DNA from: Streptomyces galbus
Lineage (GTDB): Bacteria > Actinomycetota > Actinomycetes > Streptomycetales > Streptomycetaceae
DNA length: 64,000 nucleotides
Assembly: GCF_005280195.1 (NCBI RefSeq)
Contig: NZ_SZPR01000019.1
Location: forward strand, 62,001 to 126,000
Direction: 5' to 3'
Positions 41,568-49,170 of this stretch are shown here, in pieces. Below the pieces are notes generated by a model that saw only the letters and a program-made list of their open reading frames with translations, had not been told where the DNA came from and did not search any database. The position numbers and the translations under genes were made by a program. Each line of letters begins with the position of its first letter. Within the stretch, counting starts at the first letter, position 1.

Positions 41568-42512
41568 ATGGCCGGGAACAACCGCCGCATGTCCGGCAAG
41601 AAGGGCGCGCAGGTCGGCAGTGGCGGCCAGCGGCGCCGGGGCCTCGAGGGCAAGGGGCCGACGCCCCCCGCCGAGATGCGCAAGGGCCACGTCAAGCAGC
41701 GTGCCGCGCAGGCCAAGGTCAAGCGCGCGCAGGGCGGCCGCGCGCCGCAGCGGCGCGGCGGCGGCCGCTCGGCCTCCGAGCTCGTCGTCGGCCGCAACCC
41801 GGTCGTCGAGGCGCTGCGCGGGGGCGTGCCCGCGACGACGCTGTACGTCCAGCAGTTCATCGACAACGACGAGCGGGTGCGCGAGGCGCTGCAGCTCGCG
41901 GCCGAGCGCGGCGGCATCAACCTCATGGAGGCGCCCCGCCCCGAGCTGGACCGCATGACCAACGGCCTCAACCACCAGGGCCTGGTGCTCCAGGTCCCGC
42001 CGTACGAGTACGCCCACCCCGAGGACCTGGCCGACGCCGCCGCCGAGGCGGGCGAGGACCCGCTGGTCGTGGCCCTCGACGGGGTGACCGACCCGCGCAA
42101 CCTCGGCGCCGTCGTCCGGTCGGTGTCCGCGTTCGGCGGCCACGGCGTGGTCGTGCCCGAGCGGCGCGCGGCCGGCATGACCGCCGGCGCCTGGAAGACG
42201 TCCGCGGGCACCGCCGCCCGTACGCCGGTCGCGCGGGCCACCAACCTGACGCGCGCGCTGGAGGCGTACAAGAAGGCGGGCGTCGTCGTGGTCGGGCTCG
42301 CCGCGGACGGCGAGGTCGAACTCGGCGAACTGGAAGCCCTCGGGGGCCCGGTCGTCATCGTCGTCGGCAGCGAGGGCAAGGGCCTGTCCCGGCTCGTCGG
42401 CGAGACCTGCGACTACCGGGTGCGCATCCCGATGCCGGGCGGCGCCGAGTCCCTCAACGCCGGTGTGGCGGCGGGCATCGTGCTCTACGAGGCGGCACGC
42501 CGCCGCGCCTGA
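41568..42512 (+). CDS. rlmB: 23S rRNA (guanosine-2'-O)-methyltransferase RlmB (TrmH/SpoU family)
   Basis: A 314-residue SPOUT methyltransferase. A basic, disordered N-terminus (about 1-65: RRMSGKKGAQVGSGGQRRRG) leads to a substrate-binding domain (VVGRNPVVEALRGG) and the SpoU domain with ALDGVTDPRNLGAVVRS, VVGSEGKGLSRLV and IPMPGGAESLNAGVAAGIVL, which form the trefoil-knot SAM site. By family it modifies G2251 of 23S rRNA. Confidence 0.92.
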   Translation: MAGNNRRMSGKKGAQVGSGGQRRRGLEGKGPTPPAEMRKGHVKQRAAQAKVKRAQGGRAPQRRGGGRSASELVVGRNPVVEALRGGVPATTLYVQQFIDNDERVREALQLAAERGGINLMEAPRPELDRMTNGLNHQGLVLQVPPYEYAHPEDLADAAAEAGEDPLVVALDGVTDPRNLGAVVRSVSAFGGHGVVVPERRAAGMTAGAWKTSAGTAARTPVARATNLTRALEAYKKAGVVVVGLAADGEVELGELEALGGPVVIVVGSEGKGLSRLVGETCDYRVRIPMPGGAESLNAGVAAGIVLYEAARRRA

Positions 42513-42640
42513 ACACCTGTCCGGCGGTACCCCCGTGCGGGTCGATTCCGGCGAGGAGTGCGGGAGCAGGGCAACCTTGACGGGGTCCGGACAGATCGGA
42601 CCGGTCAAAGCAGTGTCCTAACCACACGTCACTCGGTTAG

Positions 42641-44335
42641 ATGAGTGTGGACACCAGAACACCCCGCACACCCACGGGGGACCGCTCGTCGGATGTCGAC
42701 GACGCTCCCGCGCTGAGCATGGTGAAGGTGCCGAGCGATCCGGCGCAGATCATCGTCAATCACGCCAGTTTCCGCGTGCTGCTGGGCGCGTCGTCGTGGC
42801 GTGGCGCCTCCTCGCGGATCGCCCGGCCCGTGAGCGCCGCCCAGGACGCCGCGCGCACTCCCGCCGCCGAGGGCGTCGCCGTCGCGCGGCGCCGGCCCGT
42901 CGTGTGGAGCGGCCAGACCGCCCCGGACGACACCGGCGCCCACCGGCTGCTCCAGGCGGTGCGGGCGGGCAGCGTCGGGCACGGCGAGGACGGCCGCGCC
43001 GACGCGGGCGCCACCCAGGTCATCCCGCGCGTCGACGTCGGCGGCTACGACGACGTCACCGCCCAGACCCTGGAGACGCCGGTCGTCGGCGCCCAGCGCA
43101 GCCACGGCGACGGCGGGCAGCGGCTGCTGCCGCCGATGCGCACGGTCGGCAGTGCCTACGACGACACCGGCGCCTACGACGGGACCGGCGGCGCCTACGA
43201 CGGCGGCGCGCTGTCCGAGACGGCGGCGTTCCCCGGGGCCCCGTACGCCGGCGCGGACGCCGACCCCGACGACCCGGACGCCGATGCGGCGGCGCGCGGC
43301 AGGCGGCACGGCGACGACCCCGCGCGGCACGCCTACTACCCCGGCCGCCGCATGAACCTCGGCGTCGTCCTGCTCCCGCTGCGCGTCTTCCTCGGATTCA
43401 TCTCCCTCTACGCCGGCATGGGCAAGCTGTGCGACCCCGTCTACTTCGACGGCGGCAAGCGCGGCTCCATGGTCAAGTGGCTCAACACCCTGCACCCCTG
43501 GGAAGTCGCCGAGCCGCTGCGGCAGTTCGCGCTGCACCACCCCGTCGGCTCGGGGCTCGTCATCGCCTTCCTGCAGGTCGTCGTCGGTGTCCTCACCGTC
43601 CTCGGCTGCTGGCAGCGGGTCGCGGCGGTGGTCGGGGCGCTGCTCTCCGCCGCGCTCATCGTCACCGTCAGCTGGAAGACCGTCCCGGTCTACGACGCGC
43701 CCGACATCATCTACCTCGCCGCCTGGTCGCCGCTGATCATCGCCGGCGCGCCCGTGTACTCCATCGACGGCCGGCTCGCCGCCAGCGCCTGGCGGCGCCT
43801 CGGCCCGCGCTCCGAGCTGTGGGAGCTGCGCCGGTACGTGCTGCGGCGCGGTGCCCTCGTCACGGCGGTCACCGTCGGCCTCACCCTGCTCGTCGGCTCG
43901 CTGCTCGGCGGCGCCGTGCGCGACTCGGACCGGGTGGTCGTGCCCGGGCCCGGCGAGGCCCCGCGCAACGAACTGCCGGGGACCCCGCTGCCCGGGGAGT
44001 CCGGCAAGCACAAGGCGAGCCGCAAGCCGGCCGCGTCGACCTCGCCGACGCAGGGCGCCACGTCCGAGCCGTCGGCCGGGGAGGACCGCGAGGACACCGG
44101 CTCCCCGCGCGACGAGGACACCTCCAGCACCGGCGCGCCCAGCCAGACGCAGGGTGCCGTCGGCAACGACAGCCCGCCCGAGCAGCCCGCGCCGGTCCAG
44201 GAGGCGCCGAGCACGTCCTCCGGCCCCACGTCGGGCGGCACCTCGGGCGGTGGCGGCTCGACGGGCGGCGGCGGCTCGGACGGCGGCTCGTCCCACTCGG
44301 ACCGCCCGGGCCTGGTGGGCGGCCTGCTGGGCTAG
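42641..44335 (+). CDS. DoxX-family membrane protein with long disordered ends
   Basis: A 564-residue protein. Residues 1-235 are soluble and low-complexity (DDTGAYDGTGGAYDGG), four DoxX-like membrane segments lie at about 237-350 (RVFLGFISLYAGMGKLCDPV; LVIAFLQVVVGVLTVLGCW), another TM is at about 407-427, and a Gly/Ser-rich tail ends in SGGTSGGGGSTGGGGSDGG. DoxX proteins act in membrane redox or thiol homeostasis; nothing here fixes the substrate. A single copy follows rlmB with an expected own promoter in the 128-bp gap. Confidence 0.8.
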   Translation: MSVDTRTPRTPTGDRSSDVDDAPALSMVKVPSDPAQIIVNHASFRVLLGASSWRGASSRIARPVSAAQDAARTPAAEGVAVARRRPVVWSGQTAPDDTGAHRLLQAVRAGSVGHGEDGRADAGATQVIPRVDVGGYDDVTAQTLETPVVGAQRSHGDGGQRLLPPMRTVGSAYDDTGAYDGTGGAYDGGALSETAAFPGAPYAGADADPDDPDADAAARGRRHGDDPARHAYYPGRRMNLGVVLLPLRVFLGFISLYAGMGKLCDPVYFDGGKRGSMVKWLNTLHPWEVAEPLRQFALHHPVGSGLVIAFLQVVVGVLTVLGCWQRVAAVVGALLSAALIVTVSWKTVPVYDAPDIIYLAAWSPLIIAGAPVYSIDGRLAASAWRRLGPRSELWELRRYVLRRGALVTAVTVGLTLLVGSLLGGAVRDSDRVVVPGPGEAPRNELPGTPLPGESGKHKASRKPAASTSPTQGATSEPSAGEDREDTGSPRDEDTSSTGAPSQTQGAVGNDSPPEQPAPVQEAPSTSSGPTSGGTSGGGGSTGGGGSDGGSSHSDRPGLVGGLLG

Positions 44336-44383
44336 GGCTGTCGGCCAGGGCCTGGCGGCCCCGCGCTCCGCGGCGCACGACAG

Positions 44384-44414
44384 AGGGCCCCGCACCTTTC
44401 CGGTGCGGGGCCCT
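44384..44414. terminator. Bidirectional terminator AGGGCCCCGCACC-TTTCC-GGTGCGGGGCCCT
   Basis: A perfect 13-bp stem between the convergent DoxX and nucleotidyltransferase genes. Confidence 0.8.
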
Positions 44415-44459
44415 TCCGCGTGGGCGTACGGGAGCCGCGTGCTCGCCCGGTGGTCGGCG

Positions 44460-45191
44460 TCAGCGGCCGAGGGCGGCCAGTTCCTTCGCCGCCTCGGTCA
44501 GGTCCTTGGCGGTGTCGATGGCCCGCCAGTAGGCGCCCTGGGGGATCGGGAAGCCGGCCAGGCGCAGTTCACGGGCGAGGCGGGGGAACGTCGTGCGCTC
44601 GTGGTCGCCGCGCTCCGGGAGCAGGTCGGCGAACGCCGGGGAGAAGACGTAGACGCCCGCGTTGATCTCGAAGGTCGACGGCGGTGCCTCGATGAAGTCC
44701 GTGATGTGGCCGAACCCGTCGGTCTGGACGGCGCCCCAGGGGATGCGGGGCCGGGCGAGGGCGAGGGTGGCCACCGCGTCGCGCTCGGTGTGGAAGTCGG
44801 CCATGTCCCGCAGCGAGAAGCGGGTCCAGATGTCGCCGTTGGTGGCGTACCAGGGCCGGTCGGGGTGGGGCAGGTGGGCGGCCGCGTACTTCAGGCCGCC
44901 GCCGCGGCCCAGCGGCTCGTGCTCGACGACCGTGGTGACCTTCAGCGGCAGGTCGGCCGTCGCCAGCCACTGCTGCAGCACCTCGGCGAGGTGGCCGCAG
45001 GAGACGACGACGTCCGTGACGCCCTCCTCGGCGAGCCAGCCGAGCTGGTGACCTATGATCGGCGTCCCCGTGCCGGGGATCTCGACCATCGGCTTGGGCC
45101 GGTCGTCGGTGTAAGGGCGCAGCCGGGAGCCCTGGCCACCGGCCAGGACGACGGCTTGTGTCGGGCGGGACGCGGCGTGCGGATGGGTCAT
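44460..45191 (-). CDS. Nucleotidyltransferase of the mannose-1-P guanylyltransferase/RfbA type
   Basis: A 243-residue sugar-nucleotide pyrophosphorylase: AVVLAGGQGSRLRPYTDDRP with KPMVEIPGTGTPI is the nucleotidyl-binding start, YATNGDIWTRF is the metal-binding NGD and FEINAGVYVFSP the sugar loop. It probably makes an activated sugar for wall or exopolysaccharide. ATG at 45191 is the likely start. The sugar specificity is open (mannose- or glucose-1-phosphate). Confidence 0.85.
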   Translation of the reverse strand: MTHPHAASRPTQAVVLAGGQGSRLRPYTDDRPKPMVEIPGTGTPIIGHQLGWLAEEGVTDVVVSCGHLAEVLQQWLATADLPLKVTTVVEHEPLGRGGGLKYAAAHLPHPDRPWYATNGDIWTRFSLRDMADFHTERDAVATLALARPRIPWGAVQTDGFGHITDFIEAPPSTFEINAGVYVFSPAFADLLPERGDHERTTFPRLARELRLAGFPIPQGAYWRAIDTAKDLTEAAKELAALGR

Positions 45192-45333
45192 GACGGCACT
45201 GTACGTGGCGCCGCGCGGGCGCCGGAGGCCGGGAACCGGGTCCTTCACCCGCCGTCGCCGTGAGGGCGGCCGCGGGGCCGTGAGGACCGCACGGAGGGCG
45301 CGCGGTGGCCTTGCTGCGGTGGTTCGGTGTCGC

Positions 45334-45393
45334 TTCGGTGCTGTCCGTTTCGGTGCTGTCTGCTTCGGTGCCGTCTGCTCCGGTGCTGTCGTC
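45334..45393. repeat. Four tandem 15-bp units in intergenic DNA
   Basis: Units TTCGGTGCTGTCCGT, TTCGGTGCTGTCTGC, TTCGGTGCCGTCTGC, TCCGGTGCTGTCGTC follow each other. The surrounding gap 45192-45509 (318 bp) has this repeat and a G-rich block but no convincing gene; a plus-strand open frame is mostly repeat. Confidence 0.75.
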
Positions 45394-45509
45394 GCTTCGA
45401 TCCTGCTGTGGCCTTGCCGGGGCGTGGGGCCGTGACCGCCGTGGCGACGGCGGTCACGGCACGGACGCCACCTCGCCTCTGACCACGGCCGTACGCCTGA
45501 GCCGTGCGC

Positions 45510-45980
45510 TCAGCTGTGGGCGGCGAGGACGCCCGAGGCGAAGGAGGTGTCGCACACGGGGCGGGCGTATGACTGCGCGCGGGTGGGCCCGTAGACGCGG
45601 ACCGCGGCGCGGCCGAGGGCGCGGGCGATGGAGGAGCAGTGGCGCGCGAGCGACGGCCTGCCGTTGACCGCCTCCTGGAGGTGGGTGAGCGCGGTGCCCG
45701 GGTCCTTCTCCTGGAGCTCGGTGAGCAGCCGGTCGCGCAGGACGTCCTGCGGGGCGCGCGGGGCGGTGTGCTTGGCGTCGCCCGCGGCGGCGACGTCGGA
45801 CGCGGCGAGCACCGAGTCGGCCGGGTCCCCCGACCAGTTGACCCGGGTGACCGCGAGGGTCCCGGAGAGCACCAGGACGACGGGCAGGACGAGGGCGAGG
45901 GTGCGGCCGATGTGGCGGGCGGGGCCCTGGCCGCGTCGCGTGCTGGGGGAGGAGCTGGAGTGCTTCACGGAGTGCTTCAC
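45510..45980 (-). CDS. Membrane-anchored or secreted protein, unknown
   Basis: A 156-residue protein with a cytoplasmic basic N-terminus, one hydrophobic segment (TLALVLPVVLVLSGTLAV) and an extracytoplasmic domain of about 100 residues (RDRLLTELQEKDPGTALTHL ... CSSIARALGRAAVRVYG). Two Cys residues (HCSSI, PVCDTS) could form a disulphide. The segment resembles uncharacterised secreted Streptomyces proteins. No lipobox is present. Confidence 0.7.
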   Translation of the reverse strand: MKHSVKHSSSSPSTRRGQGPARHIGRTLALVLPVVLVLSGTLAVTRVNWSGDPADSVLAASDVAAAGDAKHTAPRAPQDVLRDRLLTELQEKDPGTALTHLQEAVNGRPSLARHCSSIARALGRAAVRVYGPTRAQSYARPVCDTSFASGVLAAHS

Positions 45981-46129
45981 GCGAGTGAGGGTAGCGCCCG
46001 GTAATGATTTGGCGACATTTAGTCACCCGGTCGGGGGATGAACCCGTGCACCTTTTTGGGTAGTGGGTTGACGAGTGTCGCTCGAAACGCCGGTTTCGCC
46101 GGGGTATCGGAGCGGCGGCACGGACCCAG

Positions 46130-46169
46130 CGGAAGGGCCCCGCAGCACGGGTGCTGCGGGGCCCTTCCG
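46130..46169. terminator. Terminator with a perfect 19-bp stem downstream of msiK
   Basis: CGGAAGGGCCCCGCAGCAC-GG-GTGCTGCGGGGCCCTTCCG, 45 bp beyond the msiK stop (minus strand). Confidence 0.85.
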
Positions 46170-46213
46170 GTTGCCCGCGGGGAGGCGGGCCGAAGGTGTG
46201 GCGCCGGTGGACG

Positions 46214-47299
46214 TCAGTCGGAGAGGCGCTCGCCCGTGGAGGTCGAGAACACGTGGGTCTCGCCGGAGCGCGGCACGACGTTCAGCGTGCTGCCCTTCTC
46301 CGGGACCTCCCGGCCGCCGACGCGGACGACCAGGTCCTTGGCCTCGCCGCCGACCTGCGCGGTGCCGTAGACGAACGCGTCGGAGCCCAGCTCCTCGACG
46401 ACGTTGACGACGACCGGGACGCCCGTGGCGGGGTCGGTGGTGACGTCGAAGTGCTCGGGGCGGACGCCGACGGTGACGGTCTTGTCGGTGGCGGAGGACA
46501 GGGCCTCGCGCTGGACCGGCACGACCGAGTTGCCGAACTTCACGCCGCCGTCGGTGATCGGGACCTCGACGAGGTTCATCGCCGGGGATCCGATGAAACC
46601 GGCGACGAAGAGGTTCGCCGGGCGGTCGTACATGTTGCGGGGGGTGTCGACCTGCTGGAGCAGACCGTCCTTGAGGACCGCGACACGGTCGCCCATGGTG
46701 AGGGCCTCGACCTGGTCGTGGGTGACGTAGACCGTGGTGATGCCGAGGCGGCGCTGCAGGGAGGCGATCTGCGTACGGGTCGAGACGCGGAGCTTGGCGT
46801 CCAGGTTGGACAGCGGCTCGTCCATGAGGAAGACCTGCGGCTCACGCACGATGGCGCGGCCCATGGCGACACGCTGGCGCTGACCGCCGGAGAGGGCCTT
46901 CGGCTTGCGGTCCAGGTACTGGGTGAGGTCGAGGATCTTGGCGGCCTCCTCGACCTTCTGCCGGATCTCCGCCTTGTTGACGCCGGCGATCTTGAGCGCG
47001 AAGCCCATGTTGTCGGCGACCGTCATGTGCGGGTAGAGCGCGTAGTTCTGGAACACCATGGCGATGTCCCGGTCCTTCGGCGGCAGGTGGGTGACGTCGC
47101 GGTCGCCGATGCGGATCGCGCCGCCGTTGACGTCCTCCAGGCCGGCGAGCATGCGCAGGGAGGTGGACTTGCCGCAACCGGAGGGACCGACCAGGACGAG
47201 GAACTCCCCGTCGGCGATCTCGATGTCCAGGGCGTCGACGGCGGGCTTGTCGGAACCCGGGTAGATCCGGGTCGCCTTGTCGAACGTGACAGTGGCCAT
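46214..47299 (-). CDS. msiK: Multiple-sugar ABC transporter ATPase MsiK
   Basis: The shared ATPase that powers several Streptomyces carbohydrate ABC importers (maltose, cellobiose, chitobiose, xylobiose). Walker A GPSGCGKST at residues 38-46, Q-loop FQNYALYP, signature LSGGQRQRVA, Walker B VFLMDEPLSNLD and H-loop VTHDQ are all present, with a C-terminal TOBE/MalK regulatory domain (VTVGVRPEHFDV). Start ATG 47299. No permease gene is adjacent, as is usual for msiK. A dre-like site lies upstream. Confidence 0.95.
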   Translation of the reverse strand: MATVTFDKATRIYPGSDKPAVDALDIEIADGEFLVLVGPSGCGKSTSLRMLAGLEDVNGGAIRIGDRDVTHLPPKDRDIAMVFQNYALYPHMTVADNMGFALKIAGVNKAEIRQKVEEAAKILDLTQYLDRKPKALSGGQRQRVAMGRAIVREPQVFLMDEPLSNLDAKLRVSTRTQIASLQRRLGITTVYVTHDQVEALTMGDRVAVLKDGLLQQVDTPRNMYDRPANLFVAGFIGSPAMNLVEVPITDGGVKFGNSVVPVQREALSSATDKTVTVGVRPEHFDVTTDPATGVPVVVNVVEELGSDAFVYGTAQVGGEAKDLVVRVGGREVPEKGSTLNVVPRSGETHVFSTSTGERLSD

Positions 47300-47360
47300 G
47301 GTGAATGGGCCCCCTTCTACCGGCAGGAACGTGCCGGACGATCCGTTGTAGGAAGGTGGT

Positions 47361-47372
47361 TGGTGTAGTCCA
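47361..47372. promoter_or_regulatory. dre-like element TGGTGTAGTCCA upstream of msiK
   Basis: Ten of twelve positions match the DasR core TGGTCTAGACCA, 62-73 bp upstream of the msiK ATG. DasR (GlcNAc regulator) is known to act on sugar and chitin genes in Streptomyces. The site is imperfect, so this is a candidate only. Confidence 0.4.
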
Positions 47373-47517
47373 CACGAGTGAACTGGGTCAGGACGGTACC
47401 TGCCATTCACCCGCCCTGTCAGTACCCGGAGGACAGTGAACTTCGCGGAAATTCTCGCCGGGCCCTCGGGACGACCTGGGTACACTGCACGGGCGCACGT
47501 CCTACGGACCCGCGCAC

Positions 47518-47590
47518 GCCTCCTTAGCTCAGCTGGTAGAGCACCGCTCTTGTAAAGCGAAGGTCGTCGGTTCGAATCCGACAGGGGGCT
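47518..47590 (+). tRNA. tRNA-Thr (anticodon TGT)
   Basis: A complete cloverleaf: acceptor GCCTCCT pairs with AGGGGGC (one G-U pair), D-loop AGCTCAGCTGGTAGAGC, anticodon loop CTTGTAA with TGT, and T-arm GTCGG-TTCGAAT-CCGAC; the CCA end is not encoded. It is divergent from msiK and has an integrase remnant downstream, so it probably served as an attachment site. Confidence 0.95.
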
Positions 47591-47607
47591 CTGACGCTGA
47601 ACAGCGG

Positions 47608-47641
47608 GAACGCCCCGGCCGAAGATCGGTCCGGGGCGTTC
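47608..47641 (+). terminator. tRNA-Thr terminator
   Basis: GAACGCCCCGG / CCGGGGCGTTC with an inner CCGA/TCGG stem, 18 bp after the tRNA. Confidence 0.75.
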
Positions 47642-47671
47642 GACATCCACGGGTGACATCAACCGGGGCGG

Positions 47672-47856
47672 TCACTCACGGTCGACACGCCGCCTGAGCA
47701 GCCGATCCACGTGACTGATGGCCTCGCGCTGCGTGTCCACGTCACGTGCGTGTAGACGTCCATGGTGATGCTGATCTGGCTGTGCCCGAGGGTCTCCATC
47801 ACGACGCGGGGCGCGACGCCGGAGGCGGTGACTCGGCTCCGATCAAGCCCTTGCAC
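47672..47856 (-). pseudogene. Tyrosine integrase C-terminal remnant beside tRNA-Thr
   Basis: The minus strand encodes GVAPRVVMETLGHSQISITM then DVYTHV, the final catalytic box (LGH and nucleophile Tyr) of a tyrosine recombinase. A one-base deletion after THV shifts the frame; the other frame restores VDTQREAISHVDRLLRRRVD to a stop at 47672. The N-terminal and core domains are gone. It is the scar of an element integrated at the tRNA. Confidence 0.8.
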
Positions 47857-47857
47857 C

Positions 47858-48532
47858 TCATGAGACCTCGTCGATGCGGCCGTTCACGTGGAAGAGGAGC
47901 CATTCGAGCCGGTCCGCCGTGACTCCCAGAGCCGACGCCCACTCGTGCAGGGAGCTGACGTAGGTGGCGTACCGGGTGGGCCAGTACCGGGTGCCGGCCG
48001 CCTTCCAACTGACCCACCCCAGCGCGTTCAGCGAACGGAAGACGCGGTCATCGAGGATCAGGGCCCGCTCATGAGTGCCGTCCCGGTCGTCGACGGCCGC
48101 GAACCACTTGGTGAAGAAGGACCGTCCCACACCCTTGAGGACGAAGTGCCGGTAAGCCCCGCTCAGGTCGCCGTCTCGGACCGCTTCGGACGTGGTGCGG
48201 AGGACAGTGGCCATGCGGGCGTCTGACAGGGCCGCTTCGGTGTAACGCGGCCCGCGTCCGTTCGTGGTGCCCGAGCCCCAGATCATGACGGCCACGAACA
48301 GGTCACGCAGGCTGTCGTCATCGTCGCCGGCACGATCACGGAGGTGGGACAGATCGCCCCGGCTGACGAGCCGGTCACCGCTCGGTCCGTTCACGCACGC
48401 GACCCCGATGTCGAGGACGCGCGCCGCTTCGTGCGGCTCCAGCCGCGGGTGCCACGTTCGTGGACGGAAACGCACGGGCTGCTGCTCGCAGCCGCTGTGC
48501 CGGCCGACGAGTTCGTCCAACTGCTTGAGCAT
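47858..48532 (-). CDS. 8-oxoguanine DNA glycosylase OGG-fold protein
   Basis: A 224-residue protein. The region VMIWGSGTTNGRGPRYTEAA ... GVGRSFFTKWFAAVD ... ALILDDRVFRSLNALG matches, from memory, the family labelled OGG-fold (HhH-like) proteins that are common in actinobacterial variable regions. A base-excision role is implied by the name only; the catalytic Lys/Asp pair of real OGG1 is not obvious. The start at 48532 (ggggaagc before ATG) is preferred over 48547. Confidence 0.65.
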   Translation of the reverse strand: MLKQLDELVGRHSGCEQQPVRFRPRTWHPRLEPHEAARVLDIGVACVNGPSGDRLVSRGDLSHLRDRAGDDDDSLRDLFVAVMIWGSGTTNGRGPRYTEAALSDARMATVLRTTSEAVRDGDLSGAYRHFVLKGVGRSFFTKWFAAVDDRDGTHERALILDDRVFRSLNALGWVSWKAAGTRYWPTRYATYVSSLHEWASALGVTADRLEWLLFHVNGRIDEVS

Positions 48533-48586
48533 GCTTCCCCCGACCATGGCTGCGGCGTGCGGTGGGCCACAGAATAGGTTGGGCAG

Positions 48587-49150
48587 GTGGATGACGAAGC
48601 GATCACGCGAGATCTGTTGCCCGACCACGGACCGCGCCTCGGAGCGGCCAAGGAGCGTGGTCGCGCGGACGCGTACGGAGGCGCGCACGAGGCTGCACAG
48701 GCCGTCGCGGGGCATGACCCGGAGGACGCGGCGATACGTGTGGGGCACCGGGACACCGAGCTGGACCGGCGTTTGTCCCGCGGGCTGGACGAGGTCAACT
48801 TCCCCGCGACCGGGACGACCGCCGCCGACCAGGGCGCGCTGTCGGTGAAGGCCGTCGACGACGAAGGGGAGCTCATCGGCGGATTGTCCGCCTGGACCTG
48901 GGGCGGGCTGCTCGGTATCGAGATGCTCTGGGTGCGGGAACGGAGTCGGAGGGACGGCTGGGGGAGCCGGCTTCTGTTGGCCGCGGAAGAGGAGGCAAGG
49001 GAGCGGGGCTGCGATCGTGCCTGCGTCTCCTCGTTCACGTTCCAGGCCCCGGCGTTCTACCGGGGCCATGGGTACGTCGAGACCGGCAGGACTCTGGGCA
49101 TCCCCGGTGGCGCCGAGGACGTCCACCTGTACAAGAGCCTGGTCGGCTGA
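48587..49150 (+). CDS. GNAT acetyltransferase with extended N-terminus
   Basis: Residues about 50-187 are a GNAT domain: GLLGIEMLWVRERSRRDGWG then SRLLLAAEEEARERGCDRAC (motif A) and FQAPAFYRGHGYVETGR (motif B). The first 48 residues (DDEAITRDLLPDHGPRLGAA) belong to no known GNAT start and may be read-in from a deleted neighbour; an internal GTG near 48737 would give a classic length. The substrate is unknown, though FTFQAPAFY members act on antibiotics or amines. Confidence 0.7.
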   Translation: MDDEAITRDLLPDHGPRLGAAKERGRADAYGGAHEAAQAVAGHDPEDAAIRVGHRDTELDRRLSRGLDEVNFPATGTTAADQGALSVKAVDDEGELIGGLSAWTWGGLLGIEMLWVRERSRRDGWGSRLLLAAEEEARERGCDRACVSSFTFQAPAFYRGHGYVETGRTLGIPGGAEDVHLYKSLVG

Positions 49151-49170
49151 TCGGCCCACGGGGCTGCGGG

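Noticed and set aside
45305..45667. 120-codon plus-strand frame over the 15-bp repeats
   Set aside because: Repeat-encoded start, Arg-rich rest, antisense to the secreted protein gene.
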